Assembly (NCBI GenBank): GCA_039621445.1
Contig: CP154956.1
Span: 93,312,648 to 93,376,647, forward strand
Direction: 5' to 3'
DNA length: 64,000 nucleotides
Source: Euglena gracilis
Taxonomy: Eukaryota > Euglenida > Euglenophyceae > Euglenales
Shown here in pieces: positions 22,625 to 33,856 of this stretch; the stretch's first letter is position 1, and every line of letters starts with the position of its first letter. The notes under the pieces were generated by a model that searched no databases, was not told the origin of the DNA, and worked only from the letters and a program-made list of their open reading frames with translations. A program made the position numbers and the translations under genes.

Positions 22625-22870
22625 AATGCTCCCCCCCCCACCCAGGGAATTTGTCACCAAGTCAGCTGGTCCAAGCCCAGGAGACAATCGCCTGATGAAA
22701 TGGGGTACATGAACCAACTTGGTACCCCCCCCCCCCCCGGGAAACTGTCACCTGACAAGTCGACCGGTACCAGGGACCCTGACAACTTCCTATACTGACA
22801 GGTTGGTATCTGGGACCCTCCCTGTCAGGTTCTCGGGCATGAAAATTTCCCGGGGGGGGGGTAGGTAGGT
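22625..22870. repeat. Copy of the AACTGTCACCTGACA / GACCCTGACAACTTCC family
   Basis: GGGAAACTGTCACCTGACAA, ACCGGTACCAGGGACCCTGA and AACTTCCTATACTGACAGGT occur in order. Other copies: 32355-32480 (partial), 52970-53065, 53315-53395, 58225-58380. Non-coding. Confidence 0.65.
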
Positions 22871-24340
22871 GAGAATCTCACAGGGTGACAACTTGTCTGG
22901 GGGGGGGCAGGACAGACCCAATTTGGTTCCCAGGTCGCGCCTAAGGATGTATGGGAAGCCCTGGGGGGGGGGTCTGGACACCCAGCTGGAAAAAAGGTGC
23001 TGGCTGGACCCCCCGCTAGGGGGTGGGGGGCCAAAACCAGAATGGGTCGAGTTGTGAGATGGGGGGGGGGGGAGGTGATTCCCGGAATCCCGGAATCCTG
23101 CCATTGTCCATCCACCCAAAACTTCAGCCTTTTCGGCTTCTTGATTTTGCCTCGGTTCGATCCCCGGATCGGCCGTTGGCCGTCCTTCCTCGAAACAGAA
23201 AGAGGTTGGGAAGATTTTCGGCTCTGTGGACGGTTGAAGGGCCCAACACCAGGCCATACTTGTTGATTTTCCTTTGAAAATTAATCCGAAAATACTCTTT
23301 TTTAAGCTTTTTTTTTTGAAAACACCAGAAACATCAAAAAATGTGCAAAGTGCCAAAAAGTGAGGACAAAAGGCAGCTATTGAAAATAAAGGTTTTTTTT
23401 GCATCTTCTTGCGCGCAGCGCCAGAAGAAAAAATCTGTGCTATTTTTGGAACCTGCCAAGGGGGGGTGGGGGTCCGGACACCCTTCCCAACATCGAGGGG
23501 GGGGGGTCCCCCCACCACAAAATTGAAGGGTTTCCCAGACAACCCTGGTGAGTGCCTGGCAGGTCTGTGGGCAGGCCTTCACAAGAAACAGAAAACCCCA
23601 CCTCTGATGGACAACCCGCCCTCTCCCTCCCTGTGGGAGACTGTCACTGCGGCTGCCAGCCCAGGGACCCTCACACAACGCACAGAACTTGAACAACAAA
23701 ATGTGGCGAAAGCGGACTGTGGAATACCCCTGTGTCACTGCACAGTGTGCTGCGTGGCCCACTTGAGGCACAGGATTTGTCCCAACCAGTCTGCAGCCCT
23801 CTGAGCTTTGGCTCAAGAGTCGCTCACAGGGAGGCCAGAGTGGCAAAATAAAAGGAATCCAATGGGATAATATTCCAATGAGATAATTTTCGCGCATACA
23901 TATTCTTGTCCAAATTTGTGGTCGGTTTACACCTCATGACTCAATCAACCCGTCAACATATATCACATATATACAAACAAATAATATCTGGAAATGGGCA
24001 ACCACTGGACAAAGGATGATTAGTAGTGGACCTTTTGGGGAGAGGGAGGGAAAAGAGGTGTGGAACAAAAGAAACATGGAGCCAAGCATTATGAAACAAT
24101 GATCATCGAAGCTGTGTATAATAAATGAATATATAAAACAAAATAATATACATCACAGAATAATATATAAATAATACACAATAATATAATCAACATCACA
24201 GAATAATAAATAAATGATAATAATAATAAAAACCAGGAGATTTTGCACATTGGTGGCACTGCCCTTTCGCCAGGGTCGTGTTTTCCAGGCTGCTTCTCTC
24301 ACACCGAACAGACTTTCACACAAGACCCGCACTCCAAGCC
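22870..24340. other. Intron of gene A (A4-A5), repeat mosaic without exon
   Basis: Contains a GGTGCTGGCTGGACCCCC C/G-run module near 22985-23030, an inverted piece of the GGGCGGTCC family near 23100-23290 (CCCCGGATCGGCCGTTGGCC), and an unremarkable 23500-24250 stretch. No exon with the local codon bias. Confidence 0.5.
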
Positions 24341-24347
24341 CCACAAC

Positions 24348-24516
24348 AGCTTCCCTGGCCGGAGCCAGCGCCTGGAGGCGGTTGACGCGGCCCAGCAGGC
24401 GGCCCAGCAGGCGCATGCCCTCCACCATGTGGCTCGCCGGCAGCCCGCTGCCCTCCAGGAACGGGTCCGCGAGGAGGGCGGCGTACGGGGCAGAGCGCCA
24501 CACCGCGGGCCAGCCC
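24348..24516 (-). CDS. Gene A exon 4
   Basis: One base plus 56 codons, between CCCGAGCAG and GTTGTG. The peptide begins GWPAVWRSAPYAALLADP, continues SGLPASHMVEGMRLLG, and ends with a basic helix (RVNRLQALAPAREA). GC-rich third positions throughout. Function unknown; it lies between the ubiquitin-like exons and the conserved middle region. Confidence 0.75.
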
Positions 24517-24589
24517 CTGCTCGGGGGGCACGGAACCACTGGCGGGTTGTTGTGTGTGTTGTTGTTTGTGCGTCGGGGCATCTGCATAT

Positions 24590-24835
24590 CATAATGTGTG
24601 TTTGTAAATATGTGTATACACACATACCTTTCTATACACACATGTGTATATATGTATACCTGTATACATGTGTATGTGAATGTGTGTGCATATATACAAA
24701 TATGTATATACATGTATATATGTATATATGCATGTATGTGTACATGCATATACATATGTATATATGTGCATTCGTATGTATATATGCCCATATATGTATA
24801 TATCTGTATGTATATGTGTTTTAAATGAACACATA
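24590..24835. repeat. (ATATGT)n-like tract
   Basis: Irregular TATGTATATG repeats. Intron A3-A4. Confidence 0.9.
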
Positions 24836-24946
24836 TGGCATAAATCCCAAACTGGTGCCCCCTCCTGAATTCCGGGGGGGGGGTGCCAGTTTGGGACTTA
24901 TATCATATATTTCTACATATGTGGACACACACACACACACACACAC

Positions 24947-25065
24947 CTCTGCATATGATGCATTGGGTCGGTGTGGATCTGCCCACATCGCTTGTTGGCG
25001 CCGCCGCTGCTCCGGCTGCTGGTTGACCTCCGGGCTGGTGTTGACAGTTGGGATGGGGCCAGGTC
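24947..25065 (-). CDS. Gene A exon 3 (linker, frame uncertain)
   Basis: 119 nt between ATCACAAG and GTGTGTGTG. Phase agreement with A2 and A4 favours the frame DLAPSQLSTPARRSTSS..., a Ser/Arg-rich linker. A second frame (PGPIPTVNTSPEVNQQ...) has equally good third positions but breaks phase. A (TG)n tract begins exactly at the donor and a (CA)n tract lies just upstream of the acceptor (sense strand). Confidence 0.45.
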
Positions 25066-25077
25066 CTTGTGATACAG

Positions 25078-25190
25078 TGTGTGTGTGTGTGTGTGTGTTG
25101 TGTGTTGTGTTGTGTTGTGTTATGTTGCGCTGTGCAGCTGTGTGTGTGTTTTGTGTGTTGTGTGTGTGTGTGTGTGTGCACGACGTTGTG
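25078..25190. repeat. (TG)n-rich tract upstream of exon A3
   Basis: TGTGTGTTGTG repeat. On the sense strand it is CA-rich and abuts the A3 acceptor. Confidence 0.95.
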
Positions 25191-25204
25191 AAAATGTGAC
25201 CACC

Positions 25205-25565
25205 CCAAATAATACCCCCCAAATAATAACCCCCCCCCCAAAATAAGAGTCCTGGTCCTTGCTGGATGGGGGACATTATTTTCTTGACCGACCCGGGCCC
25301 GAAAAAAACATCATTTTTCAGGTTTCAAAAAACACTAAAAATTTTCTTCGGGCGCTTCGCGCCATGTGCAAATTTGTATAAGTTGACATTTAGCATGTTT
25401 TTTGCACTTCAAGAATCTGAAATTTTTTGAAATTTCATCATTTTTGTGTGTGAAATTTGGGTTTTTGGCAATTTCTCAGGGAAAATTTTCACCGTCCCCG
25501 GCGCTTCGCGCCGTCAGGGGGGGTCTTATTTATGGGGGGGGGGGTCTTATTTTTGGGGGGGGGTT
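25205..25565. repeat. Element with CCCCCAAAATAAGA...TCTTATTTTTGGGGG ends (copy 1)
   Basis: Inverted ends made of a C or G run plus AAAATAAGA/TCTTATTTT. The interior carries two GGCGCTTCGCGCC hairpins (25351-25363 and 25500-25512) separated by an AT-rich stretch. It is clearly homologous to 40896-41270, with shared words such as ATGTGCAAATT, AAGTTGACA and TTAGCATG. Non-coding. Confidence 0.75.
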
Positions 25566-25794
25566 GCCCTGGCCCGAGGGGAGGGGGATGTTATTTTTTC
25601 CCCTTCAAAAACTTCGAAAATTTTCAAAAGCCCCCATTACCCCAAAAAACACCCAAAACAACCCTGTTTGGTCTTTCTTTTCTTGCACTTTCTTTTGCAA
25701 AAAATGGGCATTTCTGGTCCATAAAAATACATTTTTGGTCATTTATTGTCGTTAATTCTGATTTTCAACCCCATTTCTTCTTTGTGTGCGCTGG

Positions 25795-25895
25795 CACGCG
25801 TGTGTGCATGTGTGTGTGTGTGTATGTTTGTGTGTGCGTCTGTGTGTTGTGTTGTGTGTGTGTTGCGTGTGTGCGTGTGCGTGTCTGTGCATGCG
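25795..25895. repeat. (TG)n/(TGCG)n tract after exon A2
   Basis: CA-rich on the gene A sense strand just after the A2 donor. Confidence 0.9.
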
Positions 25896-25904
25896 CATGT
25901 GCAC

Positions 25905-26081
25905 TTTGCGCGCATGGGAATGGCAGGCGGGCTTGCGCCGCGCCGGGGCCGCGTACAGCGCAGGCCCCGCCACCACATCCTCCACGGTGCTGCCGATCAG
26001 CATCAGCTTCGAGCCGTCCTTCACCCCGAGCTCCTGCAGCGTCTTGGCGTCGTCCTTCATCTGCCCCTTGAACATCAGCTT
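25905..26081 (-). CDS. Gene A exon 2: ubiquitin-like domain, C-terminal half
   Basis: Fifty-nine codons, phase 0 to 0, between GCGATGCAG and GTGCAC. KLMFKGQMKDDAKTLQEL is followed by GVKDGSKLMLIGSTVEDV. A Lys-Leu-(M/L)-(F/Y)-x-G turn, a short TL helix and a G-x-(K/R)-(L/I)-M-(L/V)-(I/V)-G-S final strand are typical of ubiquitin-like folds; closest in memory are UBFD1 and USP14-type domains. The in-frame sequence just upstream (PPPAMQ) also looks coding and matches the loop expected there, so the true acceptor may be earlier. Confidence 0.75.
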
Positions 26082-26669
26082 CTGCATCGCGGGCGGAGGC
26101 ATGGCCCCGCCAGGTGGCCCACACACCAGAGCAGCCATCATACACACAAACATGCACATCACAAGTGGCACAAATGTTCACTCGCATATTACACACGGTA
26201 AATCATCGTGAGTAATATCTCATCTGCGCGTACACACATACAGCACAAAACGATGGTGTACATGTGAACATGCAGTGTGGATGAAAATGGAGGGGATGTG
26301 GTACCTTTTTTTAGGTCGCTATCTGAAAAAAGCTCCCAAAAAACACGCAAATGAACACACAAGCACCTTGGCCGCATCAGCCCACTCAGTCACCCAACCC
26401 CTTGGGGGGGGGGGCGGTTGGGACCCAAGTTTGGAGGTTGGTGGGTACTTCCCCCCTTGTCCAAGACACGTCCATGTTCAGGGTGTGAGTCGTTGACACG
26501 GGGGGGGGGGTGCCGACGACACGGTGTATCTTGGAGAAAGCAGAGGGAGGTAAAAGCTGAGCCCACTTTTATTTCGGCGCGGAGAAGCAAAATACCCCTT
26601 TCCGGCTCCGGGGGGGGGGAGGCGTGTCCAACAATCACTATTTCCTCCCCCAATAGTTGGTTGAGCAAT

Positions 26670-26880
26670 ACCATGCCCCCCATTATGTACCCCCCATTAT
26701 GTACCTCCTGGGGGAGGTACATAATGGGGGGGGGGAGCTCGTGCTCCCATGAGGAATGCACCTCGCCCAGCCATCCGCATGCATGTCCCGCCCCATTGTG
26801 TACCTCCCCCCAATTTCGGCCTCCCGGGGGGAGGTACATAATGGGGGGGGGCATGGTATACAGGGGGGGGGGTAACTACT
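26670..26880. repeat. Element with CATTATGTACC...GGTACATAATGGGGG ends
   Basis: Two divergent-convergent pairs: CCCATTATGTACCTCC against GGAGGTACATAATGGGG, and CCATTGTGTACCTCCC against GGGAGGTACATAATGGGG. It has the same design as the other G-run-ended elements. Non-coding. Confidence 0.65.
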
Positions 26881-27300
26881 CGGCCCGACCCCTGAATCCC
26901 TCGTGACCCGATTTGGGACCCTTTTGGGCCATTCGTTTATCAAAAAGTTTCTGCAGGATGCCATATTTAATTGAAATTTTGGGGAGGTTCCTAATTTGTA
27001 GCTTGAAACTTTGAAATTTGGGGGTTGTGCCTACTTCAGTGCTGAAATCCTAATTAACAGCTTGGAGATCCCAATTTGGCAAATCCTTTCAAAAATTTTG
27101 GGTTTAATATTTTTTTCTTGCCCCTGACAAAAAGCAGCAGATAAACAAAGCCAAACGAGCAAGCATACATCAAAATGACCCCACCAGAACGCATGAACAA
27201 ACATTGGCGAACACGGCACACTTCGTTGGAAGAGGAAAAAAAATACCCGGAGGTCTGCCTTTTAGGTTTCAGTCAGGAGCGGGAAGGCCCTGGAGGGCAC

Positions 27301-27394
27301 CCTCGTCCGCTCCTGCAAGATGACCCTCAGCTGGCCCACAGTAGTTGTGGCAGGCACCTTGAGGTCGAGGGTCTCCCAGCCAGGCGGCAATTTA
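27301..27394 (-). CDS. Gene A exon 1 as visible: ubiquitin-like domain, N-terminal half
   Basis: One base plus 31 codons, between CACCCGCAG and GTGCCC. KLPPGWETLDLKVPATTTVG is followed by QLRVILQERTR. A beta strand (LDLKVP), a Thr-Val-G-x-L turn and an amphipathic helix ending near a VP dipeptide match the first half of ubiquitin-like folds. An upstream exon with the start codon is needed but not found between here and 31.4 kb. Confidence 0.7.
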
Positions 27395-27879
27395 CTGCGG
27401 GTGGGCCCATTTGGTCATTGGAGGGTGATCCCAGATTACTGGAGGTCCGATTTGGTGTCAGCTGGAAATTTCATTTGTTCATGCACGCTTCCAAAAGATT
27501 GCTTCACAGAGGCAGGTCTTTTTCCTGGGACCTGGCTGGCACCCAGCCACCCCTTAAGAAGGAGGTGGGGTTGGGGACTCGGAGTTAAAATTGGTTGTGA
27601 CTTGAAATAAGAGCCGGAAATGGGGAGTACACACCTGCGAAATACCCACCTGCCTTCCCTCTCAGAGGGGTCGGCAGGAGAGAACTGTGCCCCACCCTCC
27701 CCGAGGGCAAACACACACAATGGAGATGGTGGGGGCAAATCCACCAATTGTCACCAACTGTGACCTGGGTGGCGGAGGGGGGGTTCAACCCCTCGGCCTT
27801 GTACAACATGGCGAGCCTTTCTTTTCCTGTGGGCCACACGGGTTGCCTGGAGGATCAAAAAGCGCACACACTGCCAGAA

Positions 27880-28095
27880 TGGCTTAGTCCCCCCCCCCAA
27901 AAAACCAGGCGGGGCCCTTGCTCCTGGCAGTGGCCGAATAACTTGGCGGGGAGAGGGGCAAAAATGATGGTTCCAGTAACTTGGCACCCCCCTTTTTAGG
28001 CAAAGTTCCTTTCCGACGCTGAAAAAAAGGGCCCGGGTAACCTGGCAGGGGGGTCGGGCCAAAAGTTGGTTCCAATAACCTGGCACCTCGCCAGG
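27880..28095. repeat. CCAGTAACTTGGCACC element
   Basis: Words CGAATAACTTGG, GATGGTTCCAGTAACTTGGC and GGTTCCAATAACCTGGC repeat within the stretch. The reverse complement of the same order (TACTGGAACCATC, TCCAAGTTATTCGGCC, CCAGGAGCAAGGGCC) is at 44460-44550. A dispersed family. Confidence 0.65.
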
Positions 28096-29599
28096 GTGTA
28101 GGGTATTTGGGGGGGTTTACCGGTACCCAGGGTAAACTGCTGCCTCGTCTTTTCCCCACTTGATCGTGAAGCTGATGGTAGACATCGACGGGAGGTTGCA
28201 ACGCGAGAAAGGAAGGAGAGAAGAGGAAGAAAAGGGTCCTGTGCCAGGAAGGCTGCGTGGGAGGGCCGAGAAAGCATGGTCCGAACCATCGATCATTCAG
28301 TGACTTTAGACACTTTTTCACAGTCTTGCATCCTCCCACCCACCCTTTCTTCTTCTTCAAGTACCCACTCACGCACAATCCCCTCCCCCTACACCCCCCC
28401 CCCCAAAATGAGTTGAAAACATTTGGAGAATATGCTGGGCCTGATTTGCTAGGCTGGACTGACTGACCCATAGTGCACTCCTTCCCCCGACCAGTGGCCC
28501 CAACCCACCCACACACTCTTGAACCCCCCCAGGCTGCCAGGGGGAGGGGGTCACGCCGAATGAACCGCCGGCTTGAACCCCTCAAAACAGCCAGTGGCCG
28601 ACCTTTTGAATGTTTCCCCCTCCTGTGCATCAAAACACGTTATATTGATCAACGGTAGAGTTGTTGGCCGGCACAAGTTGAAACCCTGCGGAATGTGTAA
28701 TGAGCCTTCTTTATGATCCAAGGGGAACACCAGCCCACCACACCACAATGCCACAGTCTTAGAGCATGCACCGCAAGAAGGAATAGGGACTGGAAAAAAA
28801 AACGTCAAAAAAACCCACAAAACAACAAAACAACAAACGTTTTCTTCGATGGCTTCATTTCTTCTGGGGAGGGAGGAAAACGACACCACCACCAAACCAA
28901 AAACACCCCAAAAGGCCAACAACCCAGGAAAAACTCTTTCTCGCCCAATAAGTTTTCCCCAGCCATCCCCCCCCCCCAAAATGAATAGTGTGGCATAAAA
29001 ATACAAAAAATGACCATTTGGATCAAGCTGCTGACCGTCAGCGGTTTTTGCAAGCGGAAAAAAACTGGGGAACTAGATTCTTTGTCACCATCGCTAGCTC
29101 AAGGGGAAACCTTGGACATAGGTGCGTGCTATCAATACCCCCATCCCCCCACCCCAGACTGACCCCCCCCCCAGATGAGCCACTCAGCCCAGGAAAATTT
29201 TTAACCCTCCAAATTGACCATTTTGGCCAAAAATGCCCCCCCTCCCCCCAAGGGTCCAAAGACCCAAGGCAGCCCAAGGGGGGGGGGGAATCTGGGGGGG
29301 GAGAAGCCAACAAGCGCGGGGCTGTCTCACGCTCCATGCACGGCAGTGGGACCTGGTTTGCGAAGGTCCAATGTTGGGTTTGGGGGAAGAAAAATTGTGA
29401 GAATAGGTTTCAGTTCAGAGCCCCATAGGGAAGGAGAGGAGGGAGGGGAGGGGAGGGGAGGGAGCGGACCTGAACACCGAACGCCAGGGAGAAAGAGAAC
29501 CGGACACACTGCCCAAGGCTGAATTTGTTGGGGCACGGAACCCCCTGAAAGAGGGGTTCAGGTGTTTCACATATCCCCCCGGGAAACCGTTTCCACAAA

Positions 29600-29940
29600 T
29601 CAACAAATGCACAGGTAGGAGACAGGCACGTAAAGACAGGTCAGAGAGTACGGGACCAGAGGACAGTTTCCCAGGGGGTTTGAGTCAGAGAAAAAAAATA
29701 GACATTTTCGACCCCCGGCGGACACAAACAATGACATGAACATGCGACTTTTTCACACATGCACAAACAGAAGCCACAAAAAAAATGTAACCAAAATTTT
29801 TTTTAGCTCAAGAAATGTGCTTTCTTCAACAAAAAATGAGAAAATTCTCAAAAAAATCAACAGGAGACAGGCCAGTGCAAAAGGAGGAGACACGGTACAG
29901 AGGGTAGAGGACAGTTTCCCAGGGAGGGCAATATCCCGGG
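29600..29940. repeat. GGTAGGAGACAGG / AGACAGGTCAGxGxGTACxG family
   Basis: Shared with 62770-62930 and 63060-63140: GGTAGGAGACAGG, TAAAGACAGGTCAG, AGTTTCCCAGGG, then CAGAGAAAAAAA and ACATTTTCGAC. Non-coding dispersed element. Confidence 0.6.
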
Positions 29941-31041
29941 GGTAGGTATCTCTCCCAGGAGAGCGGATCTTCTCCCCCAACAATACATAAACTTTTCGTT
30001 GGTGGAACCTTTTGTTAGAAAAAAAGATCATGCCCACCCCCCATTTGAACCGACCTGTCGGTTTAGGACTTTTGGGTTGGCGGAAATCCTGGAGGGGGTC
30101 GGTTTGGACGGGGGGGGGGTCGGTTTCAGAGGGTGATTTCATGCTTCTCCTGTCACCAGCCAATGCCCAAGGTGTTGTGAAAGGGGCATGCTCACAAGGA
30201 CATTCAATCAACTCTCCATCAAAATCCGCTCAGTTTGAATACATCCACACCTCGACCGTTGATGGCCCTTCACCTTGCCTTCCTTTGTTCATAACCCTTT
30301 AGACGAAATTGTCAAAAAGTTTGATGAGAAGTTCGGGCTTCCAGTGCGGAGTCCATCCACTGTCACTTGTGCTGCCAACCAAACAGCGCTCCATCCGCTC
30401 ATATTTCATGCACAAATAACCATTCGATGGTCCTGGACGCTCTTTCTGTTGGCGGTTTCCATTGTTTTGTGCATGTTTGTCATCCAACTTGCCATGGGTC
30501 GGTTTATTTCTTTTTTTTTTTGGTTGAAATTCTGCAATGGGTCGGTTTGGAAGGATAGGTCGGTTTAGAAGGGGGATCGGTTTAAATGAGGGAGGGTTTA
30601 TTTGCTTGGTCAACCGAAGGGGATGAAAAACATGATGTTGAATCTGTGGACAGGGCTCTTGGTCAACGACCAGCAGGTGGGAGGGGAGGTGTGTGGTCAC
30701 CCAACCCAACCAGCAAGCCAGAGAGGGGGTGACAGTTTGACATTGGGTGGTCGTACGACAAGGGGGGGGGGGGCTGTAGGATTGCATCGAACAGCTCATG
30801 CAGCCGCGATTTAACCCTCTCTCACCAACCTTGGAAAACCAGCCTGCCAGGGATCACAAGCGAAGAAGGACAGAATTAGAATTAGGGGAAATAAAGAGCA
30901 GCTGTGGTGGGAGACTGGGTTGCTCTGACACACAGGTGTGGAACATTCTTTGGGGGTTTCTGGGCAGAAACGCAATCAGAGAAGACCAATGGTAAACACC
31001 GACAAAACATAATGCACACAAAAAATTACCGGGAGCAGCAA

Positions 31042-31043
<2 letters not shown>

Positions 31044-31127
<84 letters not shown>
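31044..31127. repeat. Perfect (CAG)28 repeat
   Basis: Twenty-eight uninterrupted CAG units. No splice-bounded exon includes it, so poly-Ser/Gln/Ala or poly-Cys translations are not supported. Confidence 0.97.
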
Positions 31128-31129
<2 letters not shown>

Positions 31130-31414
31130 CTCAAAATCACCCTTCCAATAACAACAAAATTCAGCCAATTTGCCTAAGGGGTTGTTGAAATTGGGGGGCT
31201 GTTTAGACTTTAGTTTTTCTGGATAGGCCAAAGGGTTGCTTAAATTTGGACCAAATGGTCAACAAAAAATAATGAATACCTCGTTTTCCAATGAGAAGGG
31301 AAATGGCGCATTTTTTGTGGGACATGCTTGCCTTCGAACCCCCCCAAAAATGAACCACGATGGTCAATCTGGGAGGTTTTGTTGCTGATCAACGTTGATG
31401 TTGTTGGGGCTCAC

Positions 31415-31461
31415 CATTCGCAGCACCCGACGTTCAACCCAGTGCGCAGGTTGCAGCGTTC
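31415..31461 (-). CDS. Gene B exon 21 (candidate)
   Basis: Two bases plus 15 codons between TGTCGCACAG and GTGAGC, the most canonical donor in the window. It reads TLQPAHWVERRVLRM. Phase fits exon B20. Short, so the assignment is tentative. The frame with CNLRTGLNVGCCEW is an alternative. Confidence 0.4.
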
Positions 31462-31674
31462 CTGTGCGACAGCACAGACAGGACAGGCGGGGCTCGCCCG
31501 GGGCCAAAGCCTCTCCAGGCGGTGGTCACCGTGATGGGTTCAGAGTGGGCAGTGGCCCCGTGTGCGATTAAGCCGGGGCCCCGAGGGGCTGGGCCCCCGG
31601 CCGCTTCAGCAGGGAAAGGCTATTTGGCACCCCCCCCGTCAGGGGTTTTATAAGGCGGGGGGGGGGGGGGGGCC

Positions 31675-31930
31675 CCCCCCCCCCCCCCCTCCCCTCGGGC
31701 CCCGGGGGGGGGGGGTCCCGGGGGACCCAACTTGCTTTTTCCCCGAAAATGGCCGGAAAATCGCGAAAAATGCTAGAAATAGCACTTTCAAAAATTTTCG
31801 CGCTTTTGGCGCCGAAAAGTACATCCCCCCCCTGGGGTGGTCCCCCCAGGGGGGGGGGGGGAGGGGCTCGGCCGGACCCACCCACCCTACCACCCCCCCC
31901 CCCCGGTCCAAAACTAAAAAAAAACCCCTG
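31675..31930. repeat. AAATGGCCGAAAAATCGCG element, copy 1
   Basis: GGGGACCCA, ATGGCCGGAAAATCGCGAAA, AATGCTAGAAATAGCACTTT, a GCGCTTTTGGCGCC hairpin, AAAAGTACATCCC, then GGTCCAAAACTAAAAAAAAA and CCCCTGG. It shares its whole order with 45670-45862 and 51500-51716. Non-coding. Confidence 0.75.
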
Positions 31931-31934
31931 GCCC

Positions 31935-33240
31935 TTGTCTACCGACTGGCTTCCAACAACCTCGTATGCCAACCCCGGGGGGGTCATGCACAGCCCAAAC
32001 ATACGACCCACGACCAGAGGGTGGTCACATGACTAAGCGCCAAGAACAACCCAATTTCCAAAGCCACCTACAACCCCCGACCGGGGGGGGGGGTCGCATG
32101 CACCCCTCACCTGCAACCCCCGATCGGGGGTGGTTGGTATTTAGGGGTGGTCGATGGGCAAGGGGTGGGGGCGGGTAGTGTTGAGGGGAGGGTCGACCCA
32201 CACTACGACGCACAGGAGGGTTCTTTTGGCGAGGGGGTGTCTCAGAGGAGAGGGGCTTAAAGGCCCTGCCGTTTCCCGGCAGTGTCCTCATTTTGAAAAC
32301 CAGTGGATTTTTAAACTTTTAAAAATACTTTTTTAAAAAATACTTTTACACTGATGCAGGAATTGGGGACCCTGACAACTTCCTATGATGCCACAATGGC
32401 CGTACCAGGGAACCTGACAGTTCTGCCCACCTGATCTGGCTGTGTGGGACGTGACAATGTCCCAGGGGGGGAGGCAGGTGTGATTGTCATGAAACTCTGA
32501 CGTTTCAGGGGTGAACCATTTGTGTGCCCGGAGGCAGGAGACTTATTCCCTTGGGGCGGTGACATAAACAGAAGCGGCCAGAGGAACGGGACGCCCCGCA
32601 GTGCTGGTTTCATTCGATGCACGCCAACATAAACATCGGCACGTCCACAGCGGTGCACAAGCCACCCGCTTCCACACAAGGCACGCAATTGGACACCTGG
32701 AAAGCTCACAACGTGCCGACAGCAAGTGTCGAGACGCTGACACTCTGCTGCCTGCGTGGGAGGGGGGGAGGTTGGTGGTCAGAGGACAGGCAGGGGAATG
32801 CCAATGGCCGAGGACGGCTGACTCATGCCTAACGACATGATGGCGACAAAGCGATCAGTAATTTGGCTATCAAAAGGGCAATTCAGCTGATAGTTTTTTT
32901 TTCTTCCTGGGATTCACAACACCCCCCCCCCCAATGTAAACCCCTGGGTGGGAATTTAAGACCCACAGGGTTTTTCTTTAAACTTGGGAGGTATGTTATT
33001 TTTTCTATACTGAAAAGATATTGTAGGTATTTATATTGAGTCATGAAAATCAAACCCTGGGGACCAAAAAAAGGAATACGTTTCCCAATACAACACAGTT
33101 TTGTACAACTCAAATTCCACCATTTGACGTGAGATTCCCGCTGGTCACCATATTTTGGAACAAAAAATATATACAATTTGTAGCCCAAAACTGTCACAAT
33201 TCTCCGGATTCTCCCTGTCACAGCGCCTGTTCCGGGGGTG
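31935..33240. other. Repeat mosaic, no exon recognised
   Basis: Includes C/G-run modules at 32070-32200 and a partial CTGACAACTTCCTATGATGC element at 32360-32480. A GC-moderate open frame at 32540-32745 was considered and not accepted. Confidence 0.5.
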
Positions 33241-33243
33241 AAA

Positions 33244-33291
33244 GGGTTAGGGTTAGGGTTAGGGTTAGGGTTAGGGTTAGGGCTAGGGTTA
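33244..33291. repeat. Interstitial TTAGGG array
   Basis: About seven (GGGTTA) units, the last ones varied (GGGCTAGGGTTA). A degenerate second block (GGGTTAGGGTTATGGATAG) is at 33588-33650. It matches the common TTAGGG telomere unit, at an internal position. Confidence 0.9.
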
Positions 33292-33856
33292 AAACTTGGT
33301 GGGTGGGGGTGGAACTTGGTCGTCAAATCAACGCCCCTGGGGGTTGGGCATTTGGGGAGGCATATTTTTTTTGGGGAGGGTAGCAAGAAAATTTCGCAGC
33401 TGCATTGGGATATGTTGCCCTCAATCTCAGTCAATTGTGATTTCTATGTTGCATTTGATGGTAAACACTCTCATTGTGAGGGGTACATCCAGGAGAGCTG
33501 TCTCTGCCTGTGACGCATTTCAACCATCTGGTGCAGAGAATTGTTTTGACATTTATGTTGTACATGTGTGTTGGCCATTCGCGGGCAGGGTTAGGGTTAT
33601 GGATAGAGTTAGGGTTAAGGTTAAATTTGAAGAATGGTTAAGGTTAGGGTTTTGGGCCAAATTGTGCCTGAATTTTGACAGAAAAAAATTTCAATCCAAC
33701 ATCAAAACTTTCGCCAGTTGGAACTCCATCCCCTACATTTTCTTATCGCTAACCCGAATCTAATCGTCACCGCAATGAATAATATTGTAAATATGTAGAC
33801 CGACATATCGGTGGTCCATCCAATTGGGACCCGCCATTTAGCACATCGTTGCATAC

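Larger units (their letters stand above)
27395..31414. other. 4-kb stretch without a recognised exon
   Basis: Lies between gene A and the last proposed gene B exon. It holds the ACTTGGC element (27880-28090), an element near 29600-29940, a G/A-rich patch at 29435-29465 and the (CAG)28 run. The 5' exon(s) and promoter of gene A should be here if gene A begins after gene B. None stood out by codon bias. Confidence 0.5.

Noticed and set aside
24947-25065. Reading exon A3 as part of a UBFD1 C-terminal domain
   Set aside because: Neither open frame resembles the conserved UBFD1 C-terminal region, so only a ubiquitin-like domain is claimed for A1-A2.
31036-31231. Poly-Ser/poly-Cys protein over the CAG repeat
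   Set aside because: Repeat translation only. Flanks show no codon bias or splice signals.
32540-32745. Open frames with Cys/Trp-rich product on the minus strand
   Set aside because: All three frames are partly open, third positions are not G/C-biased, and no acceptor-donor pair is convincing.
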